Part shown: positions 54,001-61,669 of the stretch, one piece after another
Layout: each line of letters starts with the position of its first letter
Position numbering within the stretch: position 1 is the first letter of the stretch
Source of the DNA: Stenopsyche tienmushanensis
Taxonomy: Eukaryota > Arthropoda > Insecta > Trichoptera > Stenopsychidae
Direction of reading: 5' to 3'
Length of the DNA: 64,000 nucleotides
NCBI GenBank assembly: GCA_008973525.1
Contig: WACJ01000503.1
Coordinates: 2,418,001 to 2,482,000 of the forward strand
The notes under the pieces: model-generated
The model's input: only the letters and a program-made list of their open reading frames with translations
The model's database searches: none
What the model was told of the DNA's origin: nothing
Program-made: the position numbers and the translations under genes

Positions 54001-55251
54001 AGGTTTTAAGATCATGGTTTTATTTTGGATCAAGACCATACATTTTAGCGTTAAAATGGCACACAAGTAATTTTGAAAGTTCATTCGTAATAAATTCAAG
54101 TATCAATTTCTTCTACTTATTTTCAGTGTCAATTACTACTATTGTTATATATTTGAATTTTTCAACGAAGATAACACTTTAGAGCACCTCAATTTTAGCT
54201 TTCTGACAGTTCGTGCGGCACCCACTTGTCCAGAATTTTTATTTTTGTTATTTCGTCATTAATATATACATTTTTAGAATTATTCTTTCACAAATCGATT
54301 CTTCTTTGAATGCTCTGTTAATATTTTCATCTGCTTTCACTGCTTTGTGCCCCAATTTGAACTCGTACAAAAAGCTAGCGGATTTATTTTTGTTAAGGCC
54401 ATTTTGTTTAAATTCATTGAAAACAATAGAAATAGCAAAAATGAGTCAATACTAAAAGGCAATTGAAGAATATAATATCGGATAGAGGTAAAAATTTAAC
54501 TCTAGTTTTGCCTCTTAAATGTCAAAAAACTAGAGAAAATTTTAAAACTAAACTAAGTTCAAAATAGTAGCTAGTTTTTTGTTTAAATAATTTAGAAGTT
54601 GACATTTCTCATTACATCAAAAAAATCTATTTCGACAACTCTGACACTTAGGACATAGGACTATGTTTGAAATTTAGCAGAAGACCCTCTAATCCTCTAA
54701 AAAAATATGTTGGTCCATGTGCCAAACATTCCGTATATAAAATATTCGAATATTTTACTTACTATACTATTTATTCGAATAATTGATTTTATGAATATTT
54801 GGGATCCCTAACTATAACGTAATTAACGTTTTTATACGTAAATTTTATATGTGTTTATTTTGTCCTTAGGTGGATCTTCACAACAGGACGTCTCGCTCCA
54901 GAATACGATTACTTCCATTGCGTCGTCAATATACCAGAAGACATACAGCGCGTCGGCGATACGTCCGAAGATGGGGAGCAAATGTCTGTGATGACCACCG
55001 GGGCGATGGGAAGAATGTACGGAGCGGCTACGACCCTTGTCGGCAAAGATGAGATGAACGGCAGGGTTAATCCGGCACTCGAAGCAGACGATGATCTTCC
55101 GGCCGAAGAAGTGAAGGAGATCGGCTCGGCGGCTAGAGGAATGGCCGGCATCTCCGAGAAGGGCGGCGGGTCGGACATCCGAGGGAGGATGGCACCATCC
55201 CCGATGGAATCGTCGAGGGGGATGCAGCCCCAAGGTAACACCGCATTTTAA
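17893..55251 (+). CDS. ChT: High-affinity choline transporter 1 (SLC5A7 family), nine coding exons
   Basis: Na+/Cl- dependent choline uptake at cholinergic nerve terminals, the rate-limiting supply step for acetylcholine synthesis; SLC5 family, about 13 membrane spans. Join: 17893-18058, 24500-24607, 28140-28295, 28371-28669, 31338-31467, 36242-36428, 36772-36906, 36983-37249, 54870-55251. All junctions have GT-AG ends and compatible phases (1,1,1,0,1,2,2,2). The total is 1830 nt, 609 residues plus stop, normal for insect ChT. Diagnostic stretches: [109 protein letters not shown] and [13 protein letters not shown]. The cytosolic tail ends GNTAF; as I recall, the fly protein ends similarly. 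The gene is intact, with no frameshift. An AATAAA at 55527 is a possible polyadenylation signal. Confidence 0.97.
18681..19486. mobile_element. Pogo/Tigger-like element, copy 2, with transposase relic
   Basis: An 806-bp element flanked by TA. The left end TACTTGGGTCTGTTTTTATG and the reverse complement of the right end CACTTTGGTCTATTTTTATG are inverted repeats. Subterminal blocks (GATAGATACGTTCC, CCGCATAACTTC) match the shorter MITE copies, and the interior still encodes transposase, linking that MITE family to a transposase type. Confidence 0.8.
18957..19375 (-). pseudogene. Pogo/Tigger-type DDE transposase, C-terminal fragment
   Basis: The minus strand reads [20 protein letters not shown], then [20 protein letters not shown]. 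This is the signature LPPNTxxLIQPMDQGVIxxFK of pogo/Tigger/jerky transposases, just after the DDE catalytic core. A stop after WKSFQFWTV splits it from a second piece ([19 protein letters not shown] to KKLVRLVIN) resembling the acidic C-terminal region. The DNA-binding half is missing. Dead copy. Confidence 0.8.
19585..19645. repeat. Short dispersed repeat shared with 43.35 kb
   Basis: GTGTAATATATAATAGAATA then GTTGCTTTATGCTAC recurs, slightly diverged, at 43353-43410 in the same orientation. Probably the edge of an unclassified element. Confidence 0.5.
19642..19662. repeat. (AC)n microsatellite
   Basis: About ten perfect AC dinucleotides, directly followed by a GC-rich stretch (GGCGGCGCGGCGCATGCGCG). 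Confidence 0.95.
20030..20095 (+). pseudogene. Fragment of an IS630/mariner-like transposase
   Basis: The plus strand encodes [18 protein letters not shown] then a stop, matching the WPPRSPDLTPLDFFLWG block around the last catalytic aspartate of an insect transposase type common in ants and other insects. Only this block is recognisable. Confidence 0.5.
20100..22638. other. Intron 1, no recognised features
   Basis: AT-rich sequence. A patch at 21560-21780 with overlapping open frames on both strands is unsupported by splice signals or homology I can recall. Confidence 0.5.
22639..23209 (+). mobile_element. Pogo/Tigger-like MITE, copy 3
   Basis: A 571-bp complete copy. TA on each side; left end CACTTAAACCTTTTTTTGTG, right end (reverse complement) CACTCAAACCTCTTTTTATG. 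It contains CCGCATAACTTTGAAAC and a right-half AAACCGCATAACATCG block. Non-coding. Confidence 0.85.
23210..24499. other. Rest of intron 1, no recognised features
   Basis: AT-rich sequence leading into a pyrimidine-containing acceptor (TTGTTTAG) for the next ChT exon. Confidence 0.5.
24500..24607 (+). CDS. ChT: ChT exon (residues 56-91)
   Basis: Encodes [20 protein letters not shown] and [13 protein letters not shown], the second membrane segment region and the first strongly conserved SLC5A7 signature. The donor is GTAAGTCG. Phase 1 at both ends. Confidence 0.95.
24650..25060 (-). repeat. Dispersed repeat, copy 2 (inverted relative to 5.13 kb)
   Basis: The reverse complement follows the block at 5130-5665 segment by segment, including GCAAACTTCATTTGCTGCC, CCTTATTTTACC-like and GGCTGCGGAGCCCTAT blocks. 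It starts about 40 bp after a ChT exon, so a recent element sits next to a splice donor. It extends GC-rich (CCCCGGGGCTGCCCGC) at its far end. Confidence 0.6.
25061..28139. other. Rest of ChT intron 2
   Basis: Mostly AT-rich with no recognised repeat, apart from the GC-richer block at 27420-27990 listed separately. Confidence 0.5.
27459..27674 (+). other. Lysine/arginine-rich small open frame in intron 2, unknown
   Basis: Seventy-two codons ([15 protein letters not shown] to LYSNYGRKK), strongly basic in the first 45 residues and acidic/aliphatic after ([14 protein letters not shown]). The open frame continues into a GC-richer non-coding block up to 27980. I recognise no family. It could be a degraded mobile-element gene or chance. 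Confidence 0.2.
28140..28295 (+). CDS. ChT: ChT exon (residues 92-143)
   Basis: Encodes [30 protein letters not shown] and [17 protein letters not shown]. The acceptor is TAACAG, the donor GTATAG. Phase 1. Confidence 0.95.
28371..28669 (+). CDS. ChT: ChT exon (residues 144-243)
   Basis: Separated from the previous exon by a 75-bp intron. Encodes [37 protein letters not shown], the extracellular loop [20 protein letters not shown] and [15 protein letters not shown]. The donor is GTGAGT after CAG. Phase 0. Confidence 0.96.
28670..31337. other. ChT intron 4
   Basis: AT-rich. Contains one truncated Tigger/pogo-like MITE (29209). An open frame at 30982-31320 runs through the acceptor and looks like chance. 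Confidence 0.6.
29209..29330 (+). mobile_element. Pogo/Tigger-like MITE, copy 4 (left part)
   Basis: TA then CACTTAAACTTTTTTTGTGC, GGTAGATGCGTTTCGCGGA and AAAACTGCATAGCTTTGAAA, matching the left ends of the other copies. The right part is lost. Confidence 0.7.
31338..31467 (+). CDS. ChT: ChT exon (residues 244-286)
   Basis: Encodes [20 protein letters not shown] and the next membrane span [17 protein letters not shown]. The acceptor is TTTTTACAG, the donor GTAAGT. Ends in phase 1. Confidence 0.95.
31492..31535 (+). mobile_element. Single terminus of a second pogo/Tigger-type element
   Basis: CAGTAGAACCTCGATTATCC is the kind of terminal repeat found on Tigger/pogo elements in many animals. 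No partner terminus is visible downstream, so only a terminal scrap remains, 25 bp inside the intron. Confidence 0.4.
31710..32614. mobile_element. TTAA-flanked MITE, copy 1
   Basis: A 905-bp element between TTAA tetranucleotides (31706-31709, 32615-32618). It starts GGCGTCTTCTCACTTTAGGC, and its right end (reverse complement) is GGCGTCTTTACAAATTT, so the inverted match is only about 9-10 bp. The TTAA flanks suggest piggyBac-type insertion. The interior is non-coding and shared over several hundred bp with copy 2. Confidence 0.7.
32619..34560. other. Part of ChT intron 5 without genes
   Basis: AT-rich; the only structure I see is the perfect hairpin at 33647-33688. Confidence 0.5.
33647..33688. 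repeat. Perfect 20-bp hairpin with 2-nt loop
   Basis: Left arm TTAAAATGGAGGTATTCGCT, loop AC, right arm the exact reverse complement. No flanking transposon ends. Confidence 0.95.
34565..35660. repeat. TTCTCGAGAA-rich repeat interrupted by a MITE
   Basis: The left portion (34565-34779) has several TTCTCGAGAA / AATTCTCGA palindromes, and the right portion (35498-35660) resumes the same motif (ATCTCGAGAAA, CTCGAGAAATAATTTTCGAG). The TTAA MITE copy 2 lies between them, so the older element was split by a newer insertion. Confidence 0.6.
34784..35493. mobile_element. TTAA-flanked fold-back MITE, copy 2
   Basis: A 710-bp element between TTAA sites (34780-34783, 35494-35497). The ends are inverted repeats of about 40 bp (GGCGTCTACTCACTTTAGGC..., GCGCCTCAAAAATAGGC). 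The interior matches copy 1, but the last part of copy 1 is missing and replaced by an inverted copy of the left end. Confidence 0.85.
35661..36241. other. End of ChT intron 5
   Basis: AT-rich with no feature other than the acceptor AAAATTTAG. Confidence 0.6.
36242..36428 (+). CDS. ChT: ChT exon (residues 287-348)
   Basis: Encodes [19 protein letters not shown] (extracellular loop with an N-glycosylation sequon NET), [20 protein letters not shown] and [20 protein letters not shown], the hallmark SLC5A7 core. The exon ends within MFAR; donor GTATTG, phase 2. Confidence 0.96.
36429..36771. other. ChT intron 6 (343 bp)
   Basis: A short intron with a weak-looking GTATTGGG donor and a TTTTTAG acceptor. 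No inserted element is seen. Confidence 0.8.
36772..36906 (+). CDS. ChT: ChT exon (residues 349-393)
   Basis: Encodes [37 protein letters not shown] and PSIYGLW. A cytosolic loop plus membrane span. The donor GTATTTC is 76 bp before the next exon. Phase 2. Confidence 0.95.
36983..37249 (+). CDS. ChT: ChT exon (residues 394-482)
   Basis: Encodes [60 protein letters not shown] and the last span ([13 protein letters not shown]). The donor is GTAAGTG, phase 2. Confidence 0.96.
37947..38642 (+). mobile_element. Pogo/Tigger-like MITE, copy 5
   Basis: A 696-bp complete copy with TA at both edges. Left CACTTAAACCATTTTTGTGT, right (reverse complement) CACTCAAATCTCTTTTTGGG. Shares ATATGATGTCAACCGTGTTG and GGTAGGACCGGCC blocks with copy 3 (22639). 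Non-coding. Confidence 0.85.
38643..40450. other. Intron 8 segment without recognised features
   Basis: AT-rich. A short ATATTGCTC-GTTGCACT motif near 39190 resembles one near 41040, too brief to call a family. Confidence 0.45.
40455..40602. mobile_element. Mariner-type MITE with right end truncated
   Basis: The left terminus TCAGGTCAGTCCAAAAGTTC, then GTGCGCATTT, is mirrored by AAATGCGCACGAACTTTTG. The interior is a fold-back (AAACACAGTTTAACAT / ATGTTAAATTGTGTTT). This is the TIR type of irritans-like mariners. The last bases of the right TIR are missing where hAT MITE sequence begins. Confidence 0.75.
40603..40699. mobile_element. Internal fragment of the hAT MITE
   Basis: Matches, almost base for base, the middle of the MITE at 3804-4028 (CCGCATATAAAATTATATAT to GTGTAATAAATCT) without either GC-rich end. 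Confidence 0.9.
41239..41472. mobile_element. hAT-type MITE, copy 2
   Basis: A 234-bp element with near-perfect inverted ends CAGGGGTGGCCAACCC / GGTTGGCCACCCCTG. Flanks GTCTTAAC and TTGTAAAC agree at 5 of 8 positions. The interior is the same as copy 1. Confidence 0.85.
41473..43350. other. Intron 8 segment without recognised features
   Basis: AT-rich; nothing supported. Confidence 0.45.
43351..43412. repeat. Short dispersed repeat, second copy (see 19585)
   Basis: TGTGTAATATATAATAAAAT then GTTGCGTTATGCTAC; here the AC microsatellite of the first copy is replaced by GTATCACAC. Confidence 0.5.
43413..44520. other. Intron 8 segment without recognised genes
   Basis: AT-rich. One ATG-CAACCGCAGCAACCAG|GTGCG context at 44139-44165 resembles a micro-exon but has no support. 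Confidence 0.4.
44521..45258 (-). pseudogene. Mariner DD34D element, copy B (3' truncated)
   Basis: The 5' TIR ends at 45258 (minus strand TTAGGTTGTCCCATGAG). Pieces in order: N-terminal helix-turn-helix ([20 protein letters not shown]), [27 protein letters not shown] (first D), then HHDNAR (second D) and [19 protein letters not shown] (third D). There are 34 residues between the second and third aspartates, hence DD34D. Several frameshifts separate the parts and the 3' TIR is absent. Confidence 0.9.
45259..45705. other. Intron 8 spacer
   Basis: AT-rich with nothing recognised. Confidence 0.4.
45706..45790. mobile_element. Left end of the irritans-type mariner MITE
   Basis: CAGGTTAGTCCAAAAGTTCG, TGCGCATTTTTGG, then AAATAAAACACAATTTAAA, the same left half as the MITE at 40455. 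No right TIR is found. Confidence 0.65.
45791..47929. other. Intron 8 segment; hairpin only
   Basis: Apart from the perfect hairpin at 46353 and a short ATG/ATC triplet run near 47447, nothing is supported. A GC-moderate patch at 46850-47280 shows no coding signal. Confidence 0.45.
46353..46380. repeat. Perfect 13-bp hairpin with 2-nt loop
   Basis: ATGAGCGTGACCA, loop CA, TGGTCACGCTCAT. Exact reverse complement arms. Confidence 0.95.
47930..48808 (+). pseudogene. Mariner DD34D element, copy C (both ends present)
   Basis: An 879-bp element flanked by TA. 5' end TTAGGTTGTCCCATAAG, 3' end ACTTATGGGACACCTTGA. Order: [20 protein letters not shown], an internal deletion after LEIPRT that removes the [13 protein letters not shown] region, [15 protein letters not shown] (first D), [40 protein letters not shown] (before the second D), and [15 protein letters not shown], where the SPDNAPSD block is shortened. 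Stops, frameshifts and the loss make it inactive. It is the only copy retaining both termini. Confidence 0.9.
48809..51530. other. Intron 8 segment without recognised genes
   Basis: AT-rich, with one GC-richer patch at about 49020-49450 containing open frames on both strands but no splice pattern or recognised homology. Confidence 0.45.
51531..51559. repeat. Perfect 14-bp hairpin with 1-nt loop
   Basis: CTTCATTTATTCGG, C, CCGAATAAATGAAG. Exact inverted repeat. Confidence 0.95.
51848..52080 (-). mobile_element. Pogo/Tigger-like MITE, copy 6 (right part, inverted)
   Basis: TA then GACTCAAACCTCTTTTTGTG, CGATTTCGAAGTCATGCG, followed by blocks that are the reverse complement of the right half of copy 5 (CTAACCGAAATTTGGAA, CGCCTTTATTCTGGTT). 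Truncated before the left end. Confidence 0.75.
52081..54200. other. Intron 8 segment, very AT-rich
   Basis: Open frames at 53291-53557 and 53982-54182 have no recognisable family and compositional bias only. Possibly decayed mobile DNA. Confidence 0.4.
54195..54455 (-). pseudogene. Mariner N-terminal remnant (third family)
   Basis: The minus strand reads [39 protein letters not shown], then [14 protein letters not shown], stop. This matches the helix-turn-helix start (FxFEFKxGxKAAEAxRNIN...GxxxERTxQxWF) and the linker (DKWVPHEL) of cecropia/SETMAR-type mariners. The region between the two blocks is deleted. Dead. Confidence 0.7.
54870..55251 (+). CDS. ChT: ChT terminal exon (residues 483-609)
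   Basis: Encodes the last membrane-proximal residues and the cytosolic tail: [60 protein letters not shown] and the terminal GNTAF, stop at 55249-55251. More GC-rich than the surrounding intron. The acceptor is TGTCCTTAG. The tail is acidic then Gly/Met/Pro-rich, a region that in mammals carries trafficking signals. Confidence 0.95.
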
Positions 55252-58200
55252 ATATCATCATAAACGAGACGATCGAACGGCAAGGGTATAAATCAAAACG
55301 GATTTCGATTATTAAACTGATTCTTTAAAAATATACATATCATCGATACTCATTACGTATAGAACTTAGTGTTGCATTTATCAGAAAAATACTAATGTAA
55401 AAGATTTACATATAAGTCATGTCGGTGCATTGTAAATTTTCATACATTGCATAGTGTGTTTAATGTTGCAATATTAAAAATTCATGACGGTCTTCCTAAT
55501 TTCCTCAATAGGCAATCATAATCTCAAATAAACAGCTTCTGAAGAGATGTCATTGCCAGAGAAATTGCTTAAACAATACATAATTACCTCTTGTTGACTC
55601 AGTCGACGATCATCATGTACTTCATGTTGGAGTAATGGAAAGCATATATGTTGAGATATACGAGTTTCATCATAACTTATTGCATAACGCGTTGACCTTC
55701 ATTAATATGCATCTAAATCAAACAAAAACAGTAAATTCGATCTGGGAATTAAAACATGGAGGCTAATTGCATGGAAAATATTACGATATGCAATATATAA
55801 TAACATCAAGCTTGGTAAATGTGGATCATACATTCGCCTATGTGCTCTTGTAAATGTCGAAATGAATGCACGCACAATTTGATACAATTTAAAATTCATA
55901 TCTATTTGCATTGTGTGTTTAGGATAGATAAGATTTGTGTATAATTAATACCAAAAGGCACTTATTAATCCTTCGTAGCTAACGTATTTCCATCATAATA
56001 TTGAATTATCAATAGTTTTCCACGAAATGATGTACATAAATCTTATTTAGCAATCTAAATACAATGTTTTAAAATCATTATATATGCACGTTTATCTATG
56101 ATTTTAGATAAAATTTGCATATCGTTCTAGAGCGCTAAGCAATCGGATGTCTTATTTATATTTACCAAGCTTGATGGTGCATCAATTTGCTGCATTGGTG
56201 ACAGAGAGGCCAATTTTTGTCAACGATGAAATCGCTCAATGTGTTAATTATTTTAGATTTTTTCGATGGTTAAAATTTACAATGCACCGTAAAATTATAT
56301 CTTAAGATTGTTAAAAAAATATATATACGTATATATTTGTTGTAAGGCGCAATGGTACTGCATACATAGATTTTTTATTGTGCCGAATCAAAACGTAAAT
56401 AAAGTGTGCTGCTTTTAAGATATAATATATAGTGGAGAAGTTATCATAGATGTTTATTGTTACTAAGAGTGTTGCCATTTATTATTAATATAATTTTAAA
56501 TTATCGTCCTTTACATTTATATTTTTATCAAATTTGGGAGGGATGATACAAAAATGATTCATGCAAGCTCTGGTTAATAACGACAGAAGGCATATCTTCG
56601 TTCAAGGTTCGTCGAAATTAAATAAACCAGACCTAGACGAAATAACGACCGCTATTCCGAAACGTGTCGTGAATATATTATACGAAAACGTACACTATTT
56701 GTGCCCAACGTCTTGAATTAAGTCGACCCAAAGTGCGGCAGGAGAGTAGTTATCGTAATTTTTAGATCTGCCGGGGCTATTCTTATTTATTATCGTGGAA
56801 CGTGATGTGCTCAACAATGAAAGAATATTGCGGAATTCCTGAAAGAAAAAAAAACGATAGCAAAAATACCTCACTTCAAAATGACCTCACTCAACAAGTC
56901 TCTCTATGAAAAACGCCTAGATATTTGTGCAAAAATTTTAAGGACGAAACTCGATATCAAAGGATACATTTCGCATAAATTGGCATAAAAGCTTTCGACG
57001 TTTGTGGCGTGGCGCATTTGCGCCATCAAAGGACGCGAAATTTTCGCTAGGGAATAATAAAGTTTCCTCATTTGTATTTCGAACACGCAATATTTTTATA
57101 CGCCTGTGTAAATATGATTACGCCATTTTCACATGATGTATGCGAGATCATGCTCTCATCCACTCTGGTGTATTTTCTGTTTCGCTTCGAAATGATCCGT
57201 AAATACTAAATGGCCGAAACGTGTCTTCGATGTGGATTTGTGCCTCATTTATCAAATCCCGACACAGCCATAAAAGGTACGACCCTATTGCGAACGATTG
57301 TTCTTATGCGAATTTCTTAAATTGGGATCTCCATGAAAATAATTAATGCTCTGCCAATGGTGATATTCATGTTGAAAGATCTACGCCAGTAGCAATGAGA
57401 ACGAATGCTGGATTCAAAAGCTCAAGGCAAGGTTTCCATTTTTAAAGCTGAACAACATCTTTGTTGTCAGCTTTTTGTCCCTATTCAATTATAATCTAAT
57501 AAAAAATATGGATTTTGCGTGGAGATGTTATATTTGCTTGTCAGTCATTTGGTTCAGGTGTCAAATTAACAAAAACAAAGTGAAGATAAGCAACTGCGAA
57601 AAGACAAGGGAATGCAAGTTTCGAGGTCGATCTCGAAAGATATTTAGACAGTTGGATCATCTGGAAGACTCAACTAAGATTCATTTTATTATTTACACAT
57701 TAATTGATGAATTTGGGTTAACAATCGTGCGATTTACGCGGGGAGCTCTCTGTCTCTGTTTCCCATGCACAGTTACCGAGCTCCGTCTCTGTCTCTCTCC
57801 GAGCTCAACGCACAAGAGTGCTCTTTCTGAATCACTGGAATTCACTCGCAAATACGCGATCATCCTACCATACAGGTTAAATGAAACTATGAGTTGCAAG
57901 TTTTTATGTCAATTTTAGGCTTAAATCTGATTCAACTAGTGATGTAAGTACGGGAGGCAGCGATAAAAATTTAGTTTTAGTTTCAAATAAAATGATCATG
58001 GAATGCCTCATATGGACCTAAATCAATTTCATGTTCGAATATATTAATATATTTGTTTCAATGACATGATGATATTCCCATCTCTTCTATAAATATTCTG
58101 ACATTTTATAAATTTTTCCCAATGAGCGGACATGTTTATGACTTTTCGTTTTTGTGAGGGTTTGACAAATTGTTGATGTTTCGGCAGTAGTTAGGTCAGA

Positions 58201-61200
58201 AAGGTTAAAAGGCATCGCCCCTCAGGTATCAATAAATCTTAAATTTCCAATGCTTAGGTTTAAGATATTGAATTTTATTCACGATAGACTGTAATAAATA
58301 TCGTATACGTCGTCTGGATAAGATTTGTAGTGGGTCACATAATACATCACATCGGAAAACTCGCAAATTTATGTACATTTTTATTGTTTCCGTCAGACGT
58401 ATAAAGCTGTGGGTTTTGAATAATGTATAATTTAACAAATCAAGGATTTCATTTTTTTTAAAATCATATTGTTTGTTTAAAAAAATGGCAGCACTCGACT
58501 CTTGTATAGTATGTTTTGCATACCCGTTTCGGGTGAAATATGAACGCTTATGATACATCTGTTATTTGTGAGATTTATGAAGAATGACGAAATATCTCGT
58601 CACCATTATTCTATACATATCATTGACATGGTACTATACATATTTCGATCTGAACGTTTACATATTTTTAAGTATATTAATATTAGTGTTTTAGATGGTT
58701 TTGATGTAACGATGTAAAATACATATCATTATACAATTATATATCCTGGAGGGATGCTTCGATCAAAGTCGATTTTGGAACAGTCGAGATGGGTGTGTTA
58801 AATAGTTGACATGTTAAAAGTGTGTTATCAAATTTTTGTTACGCAGAATTAACGAGGCGTCGCCAAAGTGGACGCTGTAAGAACTTTACGTGTGAAGCAA
58901 TTCAATTATTAAAATTAAATTATTGATGTAATATATCCATTAAATTAAATCAAATTATTATTTGATCATTAATGATGAGAAATGTATCATAGATTTGCAG
59001 AGAACTTAGAGGAAAAGTATTAAAATTCACACATAAATTAATCAAAGCACTGTGAATTTTTGCCCTAAGTATAAATATATATATATCACATGTAAATTTT
59101 ATGCAAAAATTAATTTATTTTATCATGTTAATTCTGTGGTCCTTATACATAATAATGATTAGTTTTATCAAATAAATAAACGATACATATCAAAAGTGTG
59201 ACTAATTTTTAATAGACTAATAGCAATATTATACGACCGTGTATGAGGGATGTTTCTAAAAAACGTATACACTCTGCATTATTGAAATGTTTGTACATAT
59301 ACAATTTTTTAGAAAGATCTTTAATATACACACATATATATATACACACATTTAGGCCTATACACATATACATTGATTTTAGAGCTTTCGTGTATGTTTA
59401 AAAAATTACATATATTTATATAGTATATCTTAAAGATTTATTGTTGTAATTATAATTGTGTAAAATTTGATTTAAAACTGTCTGGATTTTAGCACAACAA
59501 TATTGTTCTATAAATGCTGGCACAAAATTAATCATCAATTTTGTGAACGCTCACTAAAGTCTCCTCCATAATTCCGAACATTGCAAATCATTATTTTATA
59601 TGGCTTTGTACAATGCAACGAGATGAATTGTGGGCTATTTATGGACCCCGTTCGGTTTGCAAGGTTATTCAAATGAAATGGGCGATTAAATTTGTGCCAA
59701 AACTGGTTTAAATTTGTTTTGCATTTTCCATGTCTACCTTTGGGTCCATTTTATAAAATCATAAATTTATTTAAAAAGATATATTTATAAATCAGCCTTC
59801 TTGTTGTATGATCTGTCCGCATGATTGAATATTTGGGATAGAATTTCCAATATAAATATATACATATACATATTTTTATAGTCTTCCTTATCTTTCGTAT
59901 GTGACCATGCCTTGTTATCTGCAAGAAAAATAATTGAGCCTTATGATGTTAAAAAAGCGCCAATTTGTTAAAAAAAAAAACATAGTGAGTTTCTTCAATC
60001 TGAATTGATTTAGCTGAATGAATATTTTTTGCGATCTTTTTAAATTTGAATGGACCATATCTCTCCTCACTTTTGTACATATCAATACAAGTTTTGAGAA
60101 TCCAGATACGAATGCTTAGAGCGCAATTTGAATTCATCACGTAAGAGCTTTCATATAGTTGATGATTAGGTTCCTAGTGGATCGATTCTATAAAGCGATT
60201 ACGTTAAAATTCAGCGATTGTTTTCATTTTTCAAAAAAAGCTTAAATGTATCAGTATTGAAGATTTTATTAAAAAATAGTCAAGTCCAAATAGCGTATTG
60301 GAGAAAGATGGAGAAAACTCGAAAGCGAAATGATAAGATCGGTTGGCCTTTTGAAGATGTGAGATTCTAAAATACGCATATCACACATATATTTATATAT
60401 CAGACTTATATATCTACATACATATAATATGTATGTATGTATTTATACGATGAATGAGATTAATGTTTAAATAAAATAGATTTAAGTAGTTATTGTTGTT
60501 GATCTTCGATTTAATGTAAATGTAGTATTGAATATAAAAAAAATATATATATACATAAATATATAATCTGAAGCATAATATAAATAGAATGTTTCAAGAC
60601 TTTCATTTTTATCTATTATTTAAATACCCTATAAATATATATTTTAATTTATTTCCAAACAATAAATCTTTATTCAACCGGTTCTTTGGAATGCTGCAAA
60701 AATTGATGATTTCATTAAAAAAAATACCAATTTATTCCAGAGTGCTTAAAAATCTTTGTGAAAATAAATAAGAACTTAGCAAATAAATACTAATAAGGTT
60801 TGGGTTCAAATCAACAAACATTATATCCAGAGTTTTAAAAAAGATAAATACTAGGACTACCTAAAAGTTCTTATTCAAATAAAATTGTTCTAGTTTGCCA
60901 TCATTTTTGGGTTGCAATCTGATCTTAATTACAAGATAAGATTTATTAATTTTTTCCTGTTTAAGTTCTGATTTGTTTGTAAAAGAAAGGCTATCCAACC
61001 ATTTATTGGTGCAATTTTCAGCAGGCATTATAAGACGCAAGATCTTTGAAGATTCTGAAAAGGGTAAGTTCGATATTTTTTTTCTGTATTGTCAATAATT
61101 TAATAATGTTTTATATAAAAAAAAGTAAGCGATAAGTTTTCGGTGAGGGATTGAATATTTGCAGTTTTTTGTCCATTTCTTGGTGGATAGATGCGGTGGA

Positions 61201-61669
61201 GTTTAAAGGGCGCAAAGAAACCAAAGAGTAACAATTTAAAATTTTATTTACAATGTTCGAAAAATAAAATTAAAAAAATACAAAATAAAAGGTGTAAGCA
61301 ATAATTTAAAGTAGGCTTGTTACACTCTGCTTATGATCGATACATTAAAACAAACGTTTATTTTAACTTAATTGAGTATTATCAGTATTATTCGTAGTTG
61401 CTACATTTCGAATGCTCGTTAAATCGTAGCATTTAGGAAGATATTAAATGCACACTATTCTAATCGCATAGTGATTATATCAATGTTGGTGGCGTTTTTT
61501 AAAGTTTAAATATAAATATAAATTATCGTTTTGCGGCTAAAGGTTTGAAATTGGCTTGGGTTGTTTTAAAGTAGGATTGTTGAGAGAACGAAGCGTCGTT
61601 GGTGATCTTATGGTAGAATCCGCTTAGAAGAATTTGAACACTTTTCCTTAATGTTTAATGTCGAATAGC
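55252..61669. other. Region between convergent ChT and glycine-rich gene
   Basis: Contains the ChT 3' UTR (AATAAA at 55527 is one candidate) and the 3' UTR of the minus-strand gene (AATAAA at 61362-61357 or 61248-61243 on the minus strand). The rest is AT-rich with short TA/TATG simple repeats at 59330-59360, 60380-60440 and 60540-60560. No other gene recognised. Confidence 0.5.

Larger units (their letters stand above)
37250..54869 (+). other. ChT intron 8 (17.6 kb)
   Basis: The largest intron separates the transmembrane part from the cytosolic-tail exon. It holds one complete Tigger/pogo-like MITE and a second, truncated copy, two mariner copies, a third-family mariner relic, hAT MITEs, MITE chimeras and hairpins. 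No nested gene is recognised. Spans not listed separately are AT-rich and featureless. Confidence 0.85.

Noticed and set aside
53291..54182. Possible bacterial endosymbiont insertion suggested by very AT-rich open frames
   Set aside because: No bacterial protein recognised; the flank carries mariner relics, so decayed TE DNA is simpler.
57475..57918. 147-codon open frame between ChT and the glycine-rich gene
   Set aside because: No family resemblance, no splice context, and it overlaps a CT-rich tract open on both strands.
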